Shown here: piece after piece, positions 8,112 to 17,400 of the stretch | Layout: each line of letters begins with the position of its first letter | Numbering within the stretch: position 1 is the stretch's first letter | Translations under genes and position numbers: made by a program | Notes under the pieces: model-generated | Told to the model about the DNA's origin: nothing | The model's input: the letters and a program-made list of their open reading frames with translations, nothing else | Databases searched by the model: none | Assembly: GCF_000390185.1 (NCBI RefSeq) | Contig: NZ_AQHR01000040.1 | Coordinates: 124,001 to 188,000 of the forward strand | Direction: 5' to 3' | From: Lunatimonas lonarensis | GTDB taxonomy: Bacteria > Bacteroidota > Bacteroidia > Cytophagales > Cyclobacteriaceae | DNA length: 64,000 nt

Positions 8112-10892
8112 CTAAACGTTCTTGGATTTTGCGGAAATCTGCTTTCTGTGTTCCTTGGGGGTCAAGCCGTAATGTTTTTTGTAGCAGTTGGAAAAATAGC
8201 TGCTGGAGCTAAAACCTGCCCTAAAGGTAATTTCCGATATATTGAGCTCGGAAATGGACAGAAGTTTTCGCGCATATTCCAGTCTTTTTTCCTTGATGAA
8301 ATCGTTGGGGTTTTTCCCGATCAGTTGGTTGGTTTTACGATAGAGACTTTTTCTGCTTAGACAAAGTGCTTCACTGAGTTGGGAGACTCCAAACTCCGGC
8401 AAGGAGATATTTTCTTTGAGTACTTCCTCCATTTTCTCCATGAATGGGTCAACGTGTTTTGTATCCAACTCTGCCGGAAGGTTTGTCAGTTTGCTGTATG
8501 GGTTGTCGGTCAAGATCCGCTTGGCAAACCAACGCCGGTAGGCTATCCAACCAGGTATGGAGACAACCATACATACGAGGAGTATCGAGATGATCGTATA
8601 GATCCAGCCCGCCGGCCGCACCTTAAATGGAATACTTATTGATCCAGCATAGTTTCCCAAGTCATCAAAAGCCCTTACCAATAATTCATCCGACCTCGAC
8701 GGAAGATGGGAAATATGCAGAATTGGCTCGTGGGATTTTTCCCAATGGTCGGATGCCGATTTCCATGTGTATTCAAATAGCGTAAAGTCCATTAGGTTAA
8801 GCAGCTTTACATTCACGTTTGTGACAGATGCGTCCAATTCTATTGGGTGATTTGCCACCGGGAAGGATTGGATGGCTTCGGCATTATTGCCGTCAATGTA
8901 AAGCAGGTTTGCGGAATCCCAACCCAGCTGTTCTACTGTGTCCGGGACGAATCGGTAAAAATCAACGGGAGTGATCCGGTTTATGCCTGCTACCCCACCA
9001 AAATAGAGGGTGCCTTTTTCGTCCCTATAATGGGAAATCCGGTTGAACTCGCTGTCCGTTAGCCCATTTTGCTTGGTTAAACGAATAGCTCTACCACTTT
9101 TCGGATCAAGGACATATAATCCGTCGTCCGACGGAAGCCATAGGGAACCCCGATAATCCTCATACACCGCATGGAAGTGGTTGCTTCCCAATCCTGTCCC
9201 TTCATCCCAGATTTTCATATCACCCTCACCCGGTCGCCATTGCAACAATCCCTTTCCGTGGCTAGCCAGCCAAAAGGTGCCTACTTCATCTTCCCAGAGG
9301 TGGTAGATAGGGATTCCCTCGGTTAGGGTTTGGAGATCTTTATATTGGTGTTCAGCCGCATCGAAACCATGGGCGAAATCAAAATATTGTATCCCTGAAC
9401 TGCTGCACAACAAAAGTCCGTCTTTGGCTTGGGAGATATGGTTGATTTTTGCGGTGGTATCCTTTGATTCAACAAAACGTATCTTACTTTCCAAGCTGTC
9501 CAACACCGCCAGTCCAACACTGGTGCCCAACCATAGGCGTTTCTTTTGATCCTGGAGCATACTCCATATTTCGAGGCTATTATAAGGAAAGGAATCGGAC
9601 TGTGGAAGGTTGTATACCACTGGTTCACTGTCAGTATCGTAAAACCGATACAATTGTTGCCCGTCGGCCATCCAAAGTGCCGTGTCCGTGGCTGAATAAG
9701 CGGCAAGGAGGTGATTGAATTTAATTTTTGGTTGAAGTAAATTGCTATTTTGGTCTGAAAATGAGTGTTTTACTATTCCCGAATAACTATTTGCGTAAAG
9801 GCTTCCTTTCCATTCGGTAATCCCTCGAAAGCTATAGGCATTTCCCTTCGCATCTCTATCAGTAAATAGATGTTGGGAAAAGGAAAAGGTAGGCTTGATC
9901 GCGATGATGCCATCATTTGTACCTAACCAAATCTGTCCGCTCGGATCCATAACGGCACATTTGATACCTTGTGCTTTTGGGAAACTCCCCAATAACGTGG
10001 AAAAATCCAACCAGTTCTGATCCATTCCGTCAAAAAGTGAGATAGACTTTTTTTGCAAGATCCAAGTTAAATGAGCACGGGGAAACGGAAAGGCAAAAAT
10101 GGCATTTTCGAGGATGGGGTCGATAGCCCTAGGTATTAAACTCGGTTGAGTCGGGAAAAAGCAGTCGGAAGCGGCTATATTTTTGGATGTAAGATCTATG
10201 TCCACGGATGCAACTTGAAATTGATTTCCTACTTGTTGGGCAAATTCCGAAGGGGGTACCCGTACGGCGTTGCCTTTGCGATCGAGTCGGTATATCTCGC
10301 CGCTGATGGTCTTTATAAATAAATATTCAGGAGTTGGCTTTAGGTGGGTGATTGGTGTCAGTAATGGCGAGCTGAAAACCTTGGTTATCGTTCCCTCGGC
10401 AAAAATAAAGATATTTTCCTCTTCTGTTACCAATGCAAATTCCCCCGCCTCCGATGGTATCAATGCGCGAATTGATTTTGGGAAGACTTCGCCCATTTTT
10501 ACGGGTTGCAGGTGAATGCTTCCATGGGATAGGGAGTAAAGACGCCGCTGTTTTAGGGGATCTGTTCCGACCGCATATACCTTTCCTTTTTCGTCGAAGG
10601 CGAGGCTGGTAAAGTTGATGGACTTAGGTTCCGCGTTTGTGGGCATGAAAGCTTTAAAGTCGGTACCGTCAAAGCGAACCAGCGCGCCAAGGGTAGCCAG
10701 CCAAAGGTAGCCGTCATCTGATAAATGCATCTCATTAACCATTGGAGTCAGCAATCCTTCGTCGTTAGAGAAGTGCCTAACCTTTACACCAATGTCTTGG
10801 GAATAAGCAGATTGGAAAACAAGTAGAACCAATCCTAAAATGATCCAAAAACATTTCCTTCCCTGATTATGGTAAAAATGACTGGTATGCAT
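8112..10892 (-). CDS. Membrane-bound Reg_prop/Y_Y_Y sensor fused directly to an AraC-type HTH
   Basis: The start at 10892 (MHTSHFYHNQGRKCFWIILGL...) is preferred because it puts a signal or anchor segment at the N-terminus; an in-frame ATG at 10940 would add 16 unlikely residues. About 750 periplasmic residues carry beta-propeller Reg_prop repeats (DGYLWLATLGALVRFDG, KRLWLGTSVGLAVLD, GSLWLPSDDGLYVLD) and then a Y_Y_Y domain. One transmembrane helix follows near residues 752-775, and then a C-terminal AraC domain (LSEALCLSRKSLYRKTNQL ... ITFRAGFSSSSYFSNCYKKHYG). Typical hybrid two-component regulators place a histidine kinase and receiver between the membrane helix and the HTH. Neither is present here, and the linker is only about 35 residues. 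It is therefore a candidate membrane-tethered one-component regulator. It lies 110 bases ahead of the tail-collar/LamG pair and may control it. Confidence 0.9.
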   Translation of the reverse strand: MHTSHFYHNQGRKCFWIILGLVLLVFQSAYSQDIGVKVRHFSNDEGLLTPMVNEMHLSDDGYLWLATLGALVRFDGTDFKAFMPTNAEPKSINFTSLAFDEKGKVYAVGTDPLKQRRLYSLSHGSIHLQPVKMGEVFPKSIRALIPSEAGEFALVTEEENIFIFAEGTITKVFSSPLLTPITHLKPTPEYLFIKTISGEIYRLDRKGNAVRVPPSEFAQQVGNQFQVASVDIDLTSKNIAASDCFFPTQPSLIPRAIDPILENAIFAFPFPRAHLTWILQKKSISLFDGMDQNWLDFSTLLGSFPKAQGIKCAVMDPSGQIWLGTNDGIIAIKPTFSFSQHLFTDRDAKGNAYSFRGITEWKGSLYANSYSGIVKHSFSDQNSNLLQPKIKFNHLLAAYSATDTALWMADGQQLYRFYDTDSEPVVYNLPQSDSFPYNSLEIWSMLQDQKKRLWLGTSVGLAVLDSLESKIRFVESKDTTAKINHISQAKDGLLLCSSSGIQYFDFAHGFDAAEHQYKDLQTLTEGIPIYHLWEDEVGTFWLASHGKGLLQWRPGEGDMKIWDEGTGLGSNHFHAVYEDYRGSLWLPSDDGLYVLDPKSGRAIRLTKQNGLTDSEFNRISHYRDEKGTLYFGGVAGINRITPVDFYRFVPDTVEQLGWDSANLLYIDGNNAEAIQSFPVANHPIELDASVTNVNVKLLNLMDFTLFEYTWKSASDHWEKSHEPILHISHLPSRSDELLVRAFDDLGNYAGSISIPFKVRPAGWIYTIISILLVCMVVSIPGWIAYRRWFAKRILTDNPYSKLTNLPAELDTKHVDPFMEKMEEVLKENISLPEFGVSQLSEALCLSRKSLYRKTNQLIGKNPNDFIKEKRLEYARKLLSISELNISEITFRAGFSSSSYFSNCYKKHYGLTPKEHRKQISAKSKNV

Positions 10893-11097
10893 GGTATTAA
10901 TCGCCTGGTTGTCTGACCAATGGCAAATCAAGGTACGCAATTACATAGAATATTTCAAATTAAAAAAATGGAATTGCAACGAAAAAGGGTTATTTATTAG
11001 AATAATTGGTTGTGACCAATGCTGAATTCTAGATCGATGTAAGAAAGTATGTTGAGGTGCTGGCTGACAGGTTGTAGACAATTTAATTTGGATAATT

Positions 11098-12108
11098 TCA
11101 ATCCGCCAACTCAAACCCTTTGGATCTCCAAGTCTGTAGGGTTCCGGCTTCGTTGAATACGATCATCCCCTCCAGGGTGGGGTCTGAAGTGATAAGGTGC
11201 TGCGATTCCTCTAAGCTGAGGATCATGCAGATGGTGGCCAGGGCATCCGCCTGTGTGCAGGTGGGGGCTTTGATGTGGGCAGATAGGATCTTGTTTTCAA
11301 TGGGCCTCCCAGTACGGGGATCCAGCAGGTGAGAGTGCTTGAAGCCCCGTTCATCTACGTAAAACTTTTCGAAGTTGCCGCTACTGCTGTAGGCCCTGTT
11401 GGTAAGCTTCGTTTCTTTGATCAGGGTTTTGGATGCGTCGGTGCCCTCCGGATTGGTGATGACCAGTCGGTGGTTCCTGTTTCCTGGGCCTTTTCCGTAG
11501 GAAATGGCGTCTGTTCCAAATTCGATCTGAAAATGCCTTACATCCCGGCTCAGTAAAAAATCCGACAAATGGTCGATCAGATACCCCTTGTCGATATAGC
11601 TCAGGTTGATCATAACGCCCTCTTTTTTGGCCTTTGCGTAATCCGGCGTCAGCTCGAAGTTTTCCGGCTGGCATAGGGCTATCAATTCGGCGATTCGTTC
11701 ATCCGTTATCAGGCGTTTGTTTGAAAAATCCTGTCCCCATGCGGTTATCAGTGGCAAGATAAAATGGTTAACAGCCCCTTGGTAGGTATCAGAATAGCGT
11801 TGGGATTCCAGCAAGGCTTGGTAGAGGACGGGCGTTTTAAACTCCACAAAGCCGTTGCGGTTAAACAGGGAGATTTCAGCGTCGGGGCGTTGGTAATTGA
11901 GGGTTTGGTCGAATACAAGGATGATAGAGTCCAGACTGTTTTCCAATTCGGCATCTCCCAGATAGGACAGGGAATAAAAAACCCCCAGAGCCCGTCCTTC
12001 CATAAAGAAGTAGCTCCCTGAGTCTTGGGTAGTCATTTTCCAGGCTATCGTCGCAGATAAGGCGAAGGCCAAGCCAAGAATGACCCAGTTTTTTGTTTTG
12101 GATGCCAT
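11098..12108 (-). CDS. apbE: ApbE-family FAD:protein FMN transferase
   Basis: The 336-residue product has an N-terminal membrane anchor (WVILGLAFALSATIAW) with no clear lipobox. The ApbE order of motifs is visible: EGRALGVFYSLSY near residue 37, SLFNRNG, NLSYIDKGYLIDHLSDFL, RAYSSSGNFEKFY, HSHLLDPRTGRP and the ADALAT segment near residue 290. Enzymes of this family move FMN from FAD onto a threonine of exported target domains such as those of Nqr, Rnf or FMN-binding proteins. The usual Gly-Gly-Asp-like strand reads IEFGTDAISYGKG, one glycine short, which may matter for flavin binding. It starts 39 bases after the response regulator on the same strand, so the three genes from 15894 down may form an operon. 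No FMN-accepting partner is visible in the window. Confidence 0.88.
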   Translation of the reverse strand: MASKTKNWVILGLAFALSATIAWKMTTQDSGSYFFMEGRALGVFYSLSYLGDAELENSLDSIILVFDQTLNYQRPDAEISLFNRNGFVEFKTPVLYQALLESQRYSDTYQGAVNHFILPLITAWGQDFSNKRLITDERIAELIALCQPENFELTPDYAKAKKEGVMINLSYIDKGYLIDHLSDFLLSRDVRHFQIEFGTDAISYGKGPGNRNHRLVITNPEGTDASKTLIKETKLTNRAYSSSGNFEKFYVDERGFKHSHLLDPRTGRPIENKILSAHIKAPTCTQADALATICMILSLEESQHLITSDPTLEGMIVFNEAGTLQTWRSKGFELAD

Positions 12109-12147
12109 AGCGCTGCTTTTTTACCGGTCCTAATCGAGGAGGACGAA

Positions 12148-12780
12148 CTAGACGATGCGATCTCTGAAGGCCTTTGCAACTGCTTCCGACTTAGAGTTTA
12201 CGTGTAGTTTGTCGTAGATTTTTTTGATATGGCTCCGGACGGTATCCATTGCAATAAACATGTCGGATGCGATCATCTTGTAGGAGTATCCTTTGACCAG
12301 TAGCTGCAATACCTGCTTTTCCCGCTCGGAAAGGTTATAATCGTGTTCCGCGGGGATATTTATTTGGGAAAACATTTTCAAGACCTGGGCAGCCACAGAG
12401 GCGGTCATAGGCGCACCACCCGAGGCGGCTTCCTGAATATATTCCAATAGCTTGGCAGGTGAAGTTTTCTTTAACAGATAGCCATTGGCACCGTTTTGCA
12501 GGGACTCGAAGATATTTTTGTTGTCGTCAAAGACCGTCAACATCAATATGCTCACATCGGTGTTGAACTGACGGATAATTTTCAACCCCTCAATGCCATT
12601 TACCAAAGGCATATCAATATCCATCAGGATCACATCTGGCTTATAGGCTCCTACTTCGTAGGCGATGTTGGAGCAGTTTTTAAAGGCTCCGAGCACCTGA
12701 AAGCCTTCGCTGCCATCTATCAACATGGTCAGCCCCTCCCGTAGCTGAGTATTGTCCTCGTATATCATTACTTTTATCAT
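12148..12780 (-). CDS. LuxR/NarL-type response regulator
   Basis: The chosen start is the ATG at 12780 (MIKVMIYEDNTQL), which is the usual beginning of a receiver domain; an in-frame start 21 bases upstream is less likely. The receiver domain has the acidic pair ED near residues 8-9, the phospho-acceptor Asp at about residue 54 in LMDIDMP, and the conserved Lys in LLKKTSPAK. The C-terminal domain is a LuxR HTH (LSEREKQVLQLLVKGYSYKMI ... DTVRSHIKKIYDKL). It is the cytoplasmic transcription factor of a two-component system whose partner is almost certainly the Reg_prop kinase encoded 105 bases upstream. Targets cannot be read from the sequence; the downstream apbE gene is the closest candidate. 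Confidence 0.95.
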   Translation of the reverse strand: MIKVMIYEDNTQLREGLTMLIDGSEGFQVLGAFKNCSNIAYEVGAYKPDVILMDIDMPLVNGIEGLKIIRQFNTDVSILMLTVFDDNKNIFESLQNGANGYLLKKTSPAKLLEYIQEAASGGAPMTASVAAQVLKMFSQINIPAEHDYNLSEREKQVLQLLVKGYSYKMIASDMFIAMDTVRSHIKKIYDKLHVNSKSEAVAKAFRDRIV

Positions 12781-12885
12781 AGCAATTTCGTATTTAGACA
12801 AATATACGTGACTTGGAACGCAGGTTCAATCACACAATGGGGTGGTATTTGGCGCCAACGGGATCCTATATCGTACGCATTAGAT

Positions 12886-15800
12886 CTAAATTCCCACTGT
12901 CAGCAGCACTTCGGTACCCACCCCTTTCTGGGATATGATTTTTAATTCCCCACCCATGTTTTGGGCTCTTTTTTTCATATTACTGAGTCCATTGCCGGCA
13001 TCCGCTTTTTCCAAGTCAAATCCTTGCCCATTATCTTTGATATATACCTGCAGTTTACCCTTTTTGAAAGAAAATCGGATATGGGCTTTGGTGCATTTGG
13101 CGTATTTTGCCAAGTTGTTAACCGACTCCTTGAATATCAGAAAAAGGTCTCTCCGCGCATCCATTGGCAATTTTACCTTGAATACTTCCTCTGCCACCTC
13201 CATCTGAAAATCGATATTTTTGGCTTCGAGGGCTTGGTTGGCAAATTCGCGCATCCGTGCAATTATCCGATCCATGCTGTCATTTTGTGGTTTGATGCTC
13301 CAGACGATGTCGTCCATGGCCTCCATCATTCGCTGACAATTGTCGGTGATTTTGGACACGTATTCGCTTGCCTTCGCGGGGTCGGTTTGGATTTTGGTTT
13401 TGGCCATCGTACTCAAGATATTGATCGTACTCAGCGTGGAGCCCATGTCATCATGAAGGTCTCGGGCAACCCGGTTTCTCACTTTGACCACCGCCAAAAT
13501 CCGATTGATATGCAATCGGTACATGATGGATAGCATAAAAAGAACGGTGATGGTCAACAGCAGCCGGAACCACCAGGATTCGTGGAACGGTGGCGTGATC
13601 CGGAAAAAGAAGGAGCCAATGGTGGAGGCCATGCCTTCCTCGTTTTCGCTGCGGTATTCCAAGGTGTAGTCGCCAGGTGGCAATAGGGAATAGACCGCCA
13701 TGCTGGACTGTCCGCTATACTGCCAGTCTTCGTCAATTCCAGAAAGGCGGTGAAAGTATTTTAGTTTATCCTGATTGGTGAAGGTGAGCGTACTGAAATA
13801 GAAGGTAAAGGCATTTTGATCGTGCGCAAAGGTTCGCTTGGTTTCGGAGTTCAGCGAGTCCACGAACAGGAAATGATCAAATAGCTTGATGTTGGTCAGG
13901 GAAGGCCGATCCGGTTTGATAGAACTGTTAAACTGACTGGGATTGAAGCTGACCAGTGAATGGTAGCCGGTGAATATGATTTTGCCCTCTGTGGTCAGGG
14001 TGCCTCCGTATCCGTCACGTTCCAAGGGGCCGAAACCATCTTTTTTGCCGTAGTGGGTAAAAGAGTTCTGAAAGTAGTTGTACCTGCAAATACCATTTGG
14101 TGTGTATATCCACAAAAAACCCTCCCGGTCTGCCTGCATGTGGAGGATGTCGTTGCTGATCAAGCCCTCTGAGTAGGAGAGAACCCGGTTTTCCTCAGAA
14201 TTTGCATTGTAGGCATTGAGGAGGTCATACCCAAAAAAGAAAATGCTATCGTTTAACTGTAGCATTTTTTCCTGCTTGTTGGAAGATAATATCCGGTCAT
14301 CCAGGTGGCGGAGCGTTTCGCCGGTTTCCCCGTCTACCACAAACACCCCATTGTTGGAAGTACAAACCCAAACCCGATTTTCCTTATCCACTGTATGGGC
14401 AAAAGAAAACCCATGAAACTCTCGGATCAGTTCAAATGAGCTGTTTTCGAGTGGCTGCCCTGCTCGGTACCGGATCAGATCTCCCCGCTGGGTAGTGAAC
14501 CAAATATTGCCCCAACCATCCTGCGATATGCTGCGGATAGTTGCGTTTCTGAATATCGGCAGTGTCAAGTTTTGCAGTTGCTTTGATTCGGGATCCACCA
14601 CTTGCAGGATGCCCAGTTGTGCCCCTATCCAAACCAGCCCCGTGTTTCGTTCCTGCAACAAACACCACGGCTGTTTGTAGGCCGTACTGTCTGGCAGGTT
14701 GTGGTACAGGTTTGGCCCTTGGATTTCGTTCAAATCCTCGTCCAGAAATACGAGGCCCCGTCCCCAACTACCGATCCAATATTCCTTTTTGGAAGCGTTC
14801 TTCAAGTGGATTTCGCTGATTGACAAGAAAAGGTGCTGGGGTTCTCCCTCATTGAATTCCCGGTAGGTGATTTCGGGCGAGTAGTTGGCGTTGTGGTAGA
14901 TGCCTTCATCGGTTGCGATCCAGATGCCCCCCTCTTTGTCTTCGTACATGTGGTACACTTCTGAAAAGCTGAGCGCGGCGGTCTGGTAGGAATCAAATGC
15001 ATTGTCCTCGTCTTTGTATTGGTAAAGTGTATTGACACCAAAGTACCAGCATTCCCCGGTAGCGGTTTCCAAGAGCGAAGAGGTCTCCCGGTAGACCCTG
15101 CTGGGAATTTGATTTAATGATTCGGATCCCGTATGGGCAGTACGGGTTTGTTCGTCGTAAGACACAAAATACTGTTCGGGATTCCAATACACCATCCGGT
15201 GGATTCGCTTGCTGTCGATGTGATAGTGGGATACCCTGCGGATGGAGGGATCGTTTAGGTAGGGCAATTGGAGGGGATTGTGTTCATTGTGGTAGATTTT
15301 TTTGTTTTTGGGGTCATACACGGCCATACCCTGCTCGCAGCCTATCCAGTAATACCCGGTTTTCGCATCTTCGAACATCGTATTGGGCTGGTAGCCGGGC
15401 GGAAGCTTGACCGGTAGGTTGTCTTCCGTAAATAGGTTGCGCAGGGGGTCGTATACGAGGAGCTTATTCCGTCTCAGCAGGACATAGATATTTCCCTTTT
15501 CATCCATCCATAGCTTTTCTCCCCGAAACCGAACTTCATTTTTTTCAAAGGGAACCGCTTGGAAACTTAGTGTAGCGGGGTTGTAGATGCCGTATGCGTC
15601 GCCATAGCGGATCCACATCCTGCCCTTTTTATCCTCCATGATCTGCCTGACGGGCTGGGCAGGCAGTTTGTGTGGCTTCTCGATGCCAAAGGTTAGAAAG
15701 TAGTTTCCGTCAAACCGCTGAAGGCCGTTGGATGTCCCTATCCACAGGTAGCCTTTTTTGTCCTGCCAGACCGCATACACGTTGTTGGAAGCCAGCCCGT

Positions 15801-15894
15801 CTTCTACGGTAATTCGATCGAAAAACCGTAGTGGACTGGCCGCTGAAGCCAGCACTAGCCAAAAACAAAGGAACAGAGCGCTTGTAGATTTCAT
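12886..15894 (-). CDS. Reg_prop/Y_Y_Y sensor histidine kinase (HisKA_3 type)
   Basis: The start at 15894 (MKSTSALFLCFWLVLASAAS) gives a clean signal peptide; an in-frame ATG at 15954 would bury it. About 750 periplasmic residues form Reg_prop propeller repeats (KGYLWIGTSNGLQRFDG, TGYYWIGCEQGMAVYD, GGIWIATDEGIYHN) followed by a Y_Y_Y domain. One transmembrane helix lies near residues 770-792 (FRLLLTITVLFMLSIMYRL). The cytoplasmic part has the HisKA_3 dimerisation and phospho-acceptor motif RDLHDDMGSTLS with the phosphorylated His at about residue 814, then an HATPase_c domain ending in GNGLSNMKKRAQNMGGELK. It should sense a periplasmic ligand, commonly a carbohydrate in such proteins, and phosphorylate the LuxR-type regulator downstream. 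Length and domain order are normal for the family. Confidence 0.95.
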   Translation of the reverse strand: MKSTSALFLCFWLVLASAASPLRFFDRITVEDGLASNNVYAVWQDKKGYLWIGTSNGLQRFDGNYFLTFGIEKPHKLPAQPVRQIMEDKKGRMWIRYGDAYGIYNPATLSFQAVPFEKNEVRFRGEKLWMDEKGNIYVLLRRNKLLVYDPLRNLFTEDNLPVKLPPGYQPNTMFEDAKTGYYWIGCEQGMAVYDPKNKKIYHNEHNPLQLPYLNDPSIRRVSHYHIDSKRIHRMVYWNPEQYFVSYDEQTRTAHTGSESLNQIPSRVYRETSSLLETATGECWYFGVNTLYQYKDEDNAFDSYQTAALSFSEVYHMYEDKEGGIWIATDEGIYHNANYSPEITYREFNEGEPQHLFLSISEIHLKNASKKEYWIGSWGRGLVFLDEDLNEIQGPNLYHNLPDSTAYKQPWCLLQERNTGLVWIGAQLGILQVVDPESKQLQNLTLPIFRNATIRSISQDGWGNIWFTTQRGDLIRYRAGQPLENSSFELIREFHGFSFAHTVDKENRVWVCTSNNGVFVVDGETGETLRHLDDRILSSNKQEKMLQLNDSIFFFGYDLLNAYNANSEENRVLSYSEGLISNDILHMQADREGFLWIYTPNGICRYNYFQNSFTHYGKKDGFGPLERDGYGGTLTTEGKIIFTGYHSLVSFNPSQFNSSIKPDRPSLTNIKLFDHFLFVDSLNSETKRTFAHDQNAFTFYFSTLTFTNQDKLKYFHRLSGIDEDWQYSGQSSMAVYSLLPPGDYTLEYRSENEEGMASTIGSFFFRITPPFHESWWFRLLLTITVLFMLSIMYRLHINRILAVVKVRNRVARDLHDDMGSTLSTINILSTMAKTKIQTDPAKASEYVSKITDNCQRMMEAMDDIVWSIKPQNDSMDRIIARMREFANQALEAKNIDFQMEVAEEVFKVKLPMDARRDLFLIFKESVNNLAKYAKCTKAHIRFSFKKGKLQVYIKDNGQGFDLEKADAGNGLSNMKKRAQNMGGELKIISQKGVGTEVLLTVGI

Positions 15895-16039
15895 TTTGTA
15901 GGATAAAAATACAACCTGATGTCGGAAATATTTCGGCAGGCTGGTTAAAATCACATGTTTATGTGGTGCAAAACTTCTCCCTTTAGCAAAAAAGAAAAAG
16001 ACCGCCCTTAGGTAGAGCTGCCTCGGTGATCATTGGGTT

Positions 16040-17161
16040 TTAATAATAGTAATAGTTGGTGGTTTCCACGCCGCTAGGGCCAAGGGTCCTTCGCTGCCGA
16101 ACGTTGTCAGAATCGGTAAACGCATATTCAAATCGATAGGTGAAGGTGGTTCCGTGTTCCTCGATCACCATTTTTTGTGGAAGTGCCGGCTGGAACACGA
16201 GGCCGGGAATGCCCTGAAAGTAAGGTAAGGGATTGGTTTTTTGCTGGTAGTCGGAGTAAGTGATTTTTTTGGTCACGACGTAGGTTGCAGGCCACTCAAA
16301 GGCATAGGTGGTGATGGTGTGTACACTTCCACTGCTGAAATAGGTGAATACGGTGTAGCCATTCATCGCTGTGGTGCCATCCGGCATGCGTCTGTGGTGT
16401 TGGATTCCCGTCAGTATCCCATCGTCTCCTACATGGTACTCGTCAAACTCCAAGACTCCGCTGGAATCCATTCGCTCAGTTCGCTTTAGCTTTCCACCCT
16501 CGTAGAAGAAAATTTGCCGATGGTTTCCGGGTTCTCCATCGATGCGAATGATTCTCTCAAAATCATCGTAAATGTACCTGTACTCTCCCTCTGTGGTTTG
16601 GTTTCTGATAGAGACCCACCCCATTTTATTGAGGTGTCCAAGGTGGGAGTATTCATAGTTTTGCCGGTGGAATCCAAAGCCTTCGGTTTCGAAATACCTC
16701 AACGAACCCGTCAATTCGTTGTCGATCAGGAGTATGGAGGTGAAAAGGTTGCTGCCCTTCACCAGTTCTCCAGTCAGGTTCCGTATCTGAAAGGTGGTCT
16801 CTTGGTTTCCATTGTAAAGGTGGTCATCCACGGGCAGTACCTTGAAGGACACTTCCGTACTTCCGAGTGCAACCGGGAGTGTCAGTTTTCCCCTTTCATC
16901 TAAGGGAGGTTCGGTCCTAAACCGATGGGTGGGCTGGTCATCGATCACGTGGATATCGATGCTGCCTGCCTTCGATGCGGGCACTGTCAGGTGGACTTTG
17001 ACCTCAATTCCTTCTGATGTGTTTTCATATAGGTTGCTGTGTGGCTGGGCAAAGCCGACAGATGCTGTCTTTTCGATGGGCAGCGTATCTTGTCTCTCTC
17101 CGCAGGAAGAAAGGTTTGCCAAGAGCACCCCCGTGCAGCACGCTGCAAGTAACTTAGTCAT
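16040..17161 (-). CDS. Lipoprotein with Calx-beta-like and RHS-like parts, function unknown
   Basis: The 373-residue product has a lipoprotein signal with the lipobox LSSC (cysteine at residue 20). Residues about 50-150 look like a Calx-beta or similar Ig-type fold (VKVHLTVPASKAGSIDIHV, then STEVSFKVLPVDDHLYNGNQETTFQI). The second half is rich in Tyr, Thr and Gly and resembles RHS/YD-type strands (EYRYIYDDFERIIRIDGEPGN, FFYEGGKLKRTERMDSSG). It is therefore a surface or periplasmic beta-rich lipoprotein. I do not recognise a specific family or enzyme signature. It stands alone between the histidine kinase and an inverted repeat, so its neighbours do not suggest a role. Confidence 0.8.
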   Translation of the reverse strand: MTKLLAACCTGVLLANLSSCGERQDTLPIEKTASVGFAQPHSNLYENTSEGIEVKVHLTVPASKAGSIDIHVIDDQPTHRFRTEPPLDERGKLTLPVALGSTEVSFKVLPVDDHLYNGNQETTFQIRNLTGELVKGSNLFTSILLIDNELTGSLRYFETEGFGFHRQNYEYSHLGHLNKMGWVSIRNQTTEGEYRYIYDDFERIIRIDGEPGNHRQIFFYEGGKLKRTERMDSSGVLEFDEYHVGDDGILTGIQHHRRMPDGTTAMNGYTVFTYFSSGSVHTITTYAFEWPATYVVTKKITYSDYQQKTNPLPYFQGIPGLVFQPALPQKMVIEEHGTTFTYRFEYAFTDSDNVRQRRTLGPSGVETTNYYYY

Positions 17162-17229
17162 GTTGTTCGTTGGTTTAGTTTTTGCCTATGATGGTGTTTT
17201 CCCTCGACAGGTTGCATGGGGAGTTTTTT

Positions 17230-17281
17230 TTAGTAGAACGAGGCTGACCTGCGTTTCTCAACCAAAATTTCGTTCTACTAA
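17230..17281. repeat. Perfect 12-bp inverted repeat in intergenic DNA
   Basis: The arms TTAGTAGAACGA (17230-17241) and TCGTTCTACTAA (17270-17281) are exact reverse complements separated by 28 bases, with a run of eight T directly to the left. The left-side T run extends away from, not after, the hairpin on the minus strand, so it is not a textbook terminator for the DUF4345-DinB gene. A regulator site, a small palindromic repeat or a bidirectional transcript end are all possible. Confidence 0.6.
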
Positions 17282-17400
17282 GATCTCAGGGCAAAAGCGT
17301 GTATTGTTCCAAGTATTCAGTGCCAACGTTTTTTTGGATTTCAAAAGCCAAACAGCCAAGGCCATTACCCATAACATCCACTTTAGGTATATATCGGGGC

